Assembly (NCBI GenBank): GCA_017794705.1
Contig: CP051235.1
Span: 3,243,380-3,307,379, forward strand
Source: Devosia sp.
Lineage (GTDB): Bacteria; Pseudomonadota; Alphaproteobacteria; Rhizobiales; Devosiaceae
Reading direction: 5' to 3'
Length of the DNA: 64,000 nt
Part shown: piece after piece, positions 62,766-64,000 of the stretch
How the letters are laid out: each line of letters begins with the position of its first letter
Numbering within the stretch: the first letter of the stretch is position 1
Made by a program: the position numbers and the translations under genes
The notes under the pieces: generated by a model
Seen by the model: only the letters and a program-made list of their open reading frames with translations
What the model was told of the DNA's origin: nothing
Database searches by the model: none

Positions 62766-63359
62766 ATGGATCTCTCGGTTGTGGCGGGTTTTCTGCTTTT
62801 GGCAGTGCCTGCCTATTTCACGCCTGGACCGAACAATCTGATGCTGATGACTTCGAGCGCCAAGTTCGGGCTGGGGGCGACGGTACCGCACGCCATAGGC
62901 ATCGTGATCGGGTTCCCCTTCATGGTCTTCGCGGTCGGGTTGGGACTGGGCGAGATTTTCACGGCCTATCCGCAGATCAAGCTGGTGATGAAATATGCCG
63001 CCGCACTCTATTTCCTATGGATGGCGTGGCACTTGCTGGGACTGAAGATCGGTGAGGGCGAGGCGGGCGCGCGGCCGATGAAGATGCAGGAAGCGGCGCT
63101 GTTCCAGTGGATCAATCCCAAGGCCTGGGCCATGGCGACGAGCCTTGTGGCGGCCTATGTGGTGGTCGGCGAAGGTCGGATGCTGAGCCTGATGTTGGTC
63201 ACTCTGGGATGTTTTGCGCTGGCGCCGCTATCTTCCATCCTGTGGATGATTTTTGGTGAGCAGATGCAGGCATTCCTGCAACGTACTCATTCTGAACGGT
63301 TTTTGGGCGCGATCCTGGCCGTGCTGATGGTCGTGGCCGTCATTCTGTTTCTGATCTGA
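62766..63359 (+). CDS. LysE/RhtB family amino acid exporter
   Basis: A 197-aa membrane protein with about six segments. FTPGPNNLMLMTSSAKFGLG near 18-37 is the LysE/RhtB signature, followed by HAIGIVIGFPFMVFAVGLGL and WINPKAWAMATSLVAAYVVV. It exports amino acids or similar solutes. A near-perfect 27-bp palindrome lies directly upstream and implies a dedicated regulator not present in the window. Confidence 0.92.
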   Translation: MDLSVVAGFLLLAVPAYFTPGPNNLMLMTSSAKFGLGATVPHAIGIVIGFPFMVFAVGLGLGEIFTAYPQIKLVMKYAAALYFLWMAWHLLGLKIGEGEAGARPMKMQEAALFQWINPKAWAMATSLVAAYVVVGEGRMLSLMLVTLGCFALAPLSSILWMIFGEQMQAFLQRTHSERFLGAILAVLMVVAVILFLI

Positions 63360-63457
63360 ACTGCGTTATAAAGTGGTCACAGGCGCGTCACACAAGTGTT
63401 GCGGCGCGGACAGAAAATCCTCAATGCGAATCACGCCCGAAAGGACGATCCGCCCGA

Positions 63458-64000
63458 ATGGACAGTGCCAAACCCATCCGCAAAGTCAGAACCATGTTCC
63501 TGTCGGACGTGCACCTGGGCATGCGGGCGATCCGGCTGTCGCAGCTGCTGGATTTTCTGCGTCAGCATGATGCGGACACGATTTATCTGGTCGGCGACAT
63601 TATCGATGGGTGGCGACTACAAAAGAGCTGGCGCTGGCCGGCGGAGTATAACCAGCTGGTCGAACTGTTGCTGGACAAGGCCAATCGTGGAGCCCGCATC
63701 ATCTATCTGCCGGGCAACCACGATGAATTTCTGCGCGAATATCTCGGCACCTATTTCGGTGAAGTCGAATTTGTTGACCGGACCATCCACACGTCGGCGT
63801 CCGGACTGACCTATCTGGTGATACATGGCGACCAGTTCGACGTGGTGGTGCGCCACGCCAAGTGGCTCGCCCATGTCGGCGACTGGGCCTACAATTTCGC
63901 GCTGAGGACCAATGGGGTCATCAACTGGGTGCGGCGCCGGTTGGGACTGGGCTACTGGTCGTTGTCGGCCTGGGCCAAGCAGAAGGTCAAAGGCGCGGTG
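63458..64000 (+). CDS. Metallophosphoesterase, LpxH-like UDP-2,3-diacylglucosamine diphosphatase (3' partial)
   Basis: Open from ATG 63458 to the window edge (181 codons, no stop). The metallophosphatase motifs are FLSDVHLG, VGDIIDGW, LPGNHDEF and VIHGDQFD, giving a full dinuclear metal site. Proteins of this type hydrolyse UDP-2,3-diacylglucosamine in lipid A synthesis, though many alphaproteobacteria rely on LpxI, so the substrate is uncertain. Confidence 0.88.
   Translation, partial: MDSAKPIRKVRTMFLSDVHLGMRAIRLSQLLDFLRQHDADTIYLVGDIIDGWRLQKSWRWPAEYNQLVELLLDKANRGARIIYLPGNHDEFLREYLGTYFGEVEFVDRTIHTSASGLTYLVIHGDQFDVVVRHAKWLAHVGDWAYNFALRTNGVINWVRRRLGLGYWSLSAWAKQKVKGAV

Overview
The window is 64 kb of high-GC DNA from an alphaproteobacterium, most probably of the order Hyphomicrobiales (Rhizobiales). 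This placement is inferred from gene content and style: separate ilvI-ilvH, ilvC and leuA loci, a pca operon of rhizobial gene repertoire, many short-spaced or ATGA/TTGA-overlapping genes, frequent GTG/TTG starts, and GC-rich palindromic intergenic repeats. A Devosia/Pelagibacterium-like genus is possible, but no marker gene here settles it. The window is an ordinary chromosomal segment; I see no prophage, intact insertion sequence, CRISPR array or rRNA.

Layout. 1-1890: the 3' end of an unidentified gene, then a visibly AT-richer two-gene module (DUF262 protein plus HEPN protein) that looks like a toxin/defence cassette. 1891-4744: a repeat-rich spacer and ilvI-ilvH. 4812-11644: a DMT exporter, three paralogous zinc-less MDR oxidoreductases with a LysR regulator, a DUF4386 membrane protein and an FMN reductase. 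11800-16854: an ABC exporter, pdxJ, an FAD monooxygenase and an acetamidase/formamidase. 16855-18114: tandem repeats and a small accessory patch (64-aa protein, HTH protein). 18274-22053: TPMT-like methyltransferase, short MetE-like methionine synthase, an old-yellow-enzyme homologue and a small secreted protein. 22054-24380: iteron-like repeats, a TetR regulator, and ilvC with a duplicated 3' tail. 24459-36597: oxidoreductase-glycosyltransferase pair, EEP phosphatase/nuclease, HbpS-like protein, two ArsR-SRPBCC operons, an SDR, PhzF, a DUF2171-like protein, an ABC-2 exporter and membrane proteins. 36748-38560: leuA preceded by a newly noticed leucine leader peptide. 38621-42950: DUF305 and secreted metal-type proteins, periplasmic MsrA, VOC protein, DUF4199/membrane LuxR/MscS cluster and tRNA-Lys(CTT). 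42990-48648: RgpF-like protein and a CUT2 sugar transporter with a fused double permease. 48651-50523: YkgJ protein and MalY/PatB lyase. 50629-58110: complete protocatechuate branch of the beta-ketoadipate pathway (pcaDCHG, catIJ-type CoA transferase, pcaF, pcaB) plus a DenD-like dehydrogenase. 58351-64000: FemAB-flippase-acyltransferase envelope cluster, secreted GH3 enzyme, LysE exporter and a partial LpxH-like phosphatase.

How they work together. Three branched-chain amino acid loci (ilvIH, ilvC, leuA) lie within about 36 kb, each in its own transcription unit; only leuA shows an attenuation-type leader. The pca operon converts protocatechuate to succinyl-CoA and acetyl-CoA; no pca regulator is in view, but an inverted repeat sits just upstream of pcaD. 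The best candidate for an incompletely described system is the DUF262-HEPN pair at the left edge. The leuA leader peptide, the ilvC tail duplication, the iteron-like array and the fused double permease also merit checking. All calls come from reading the sequence alone; no database search was made.
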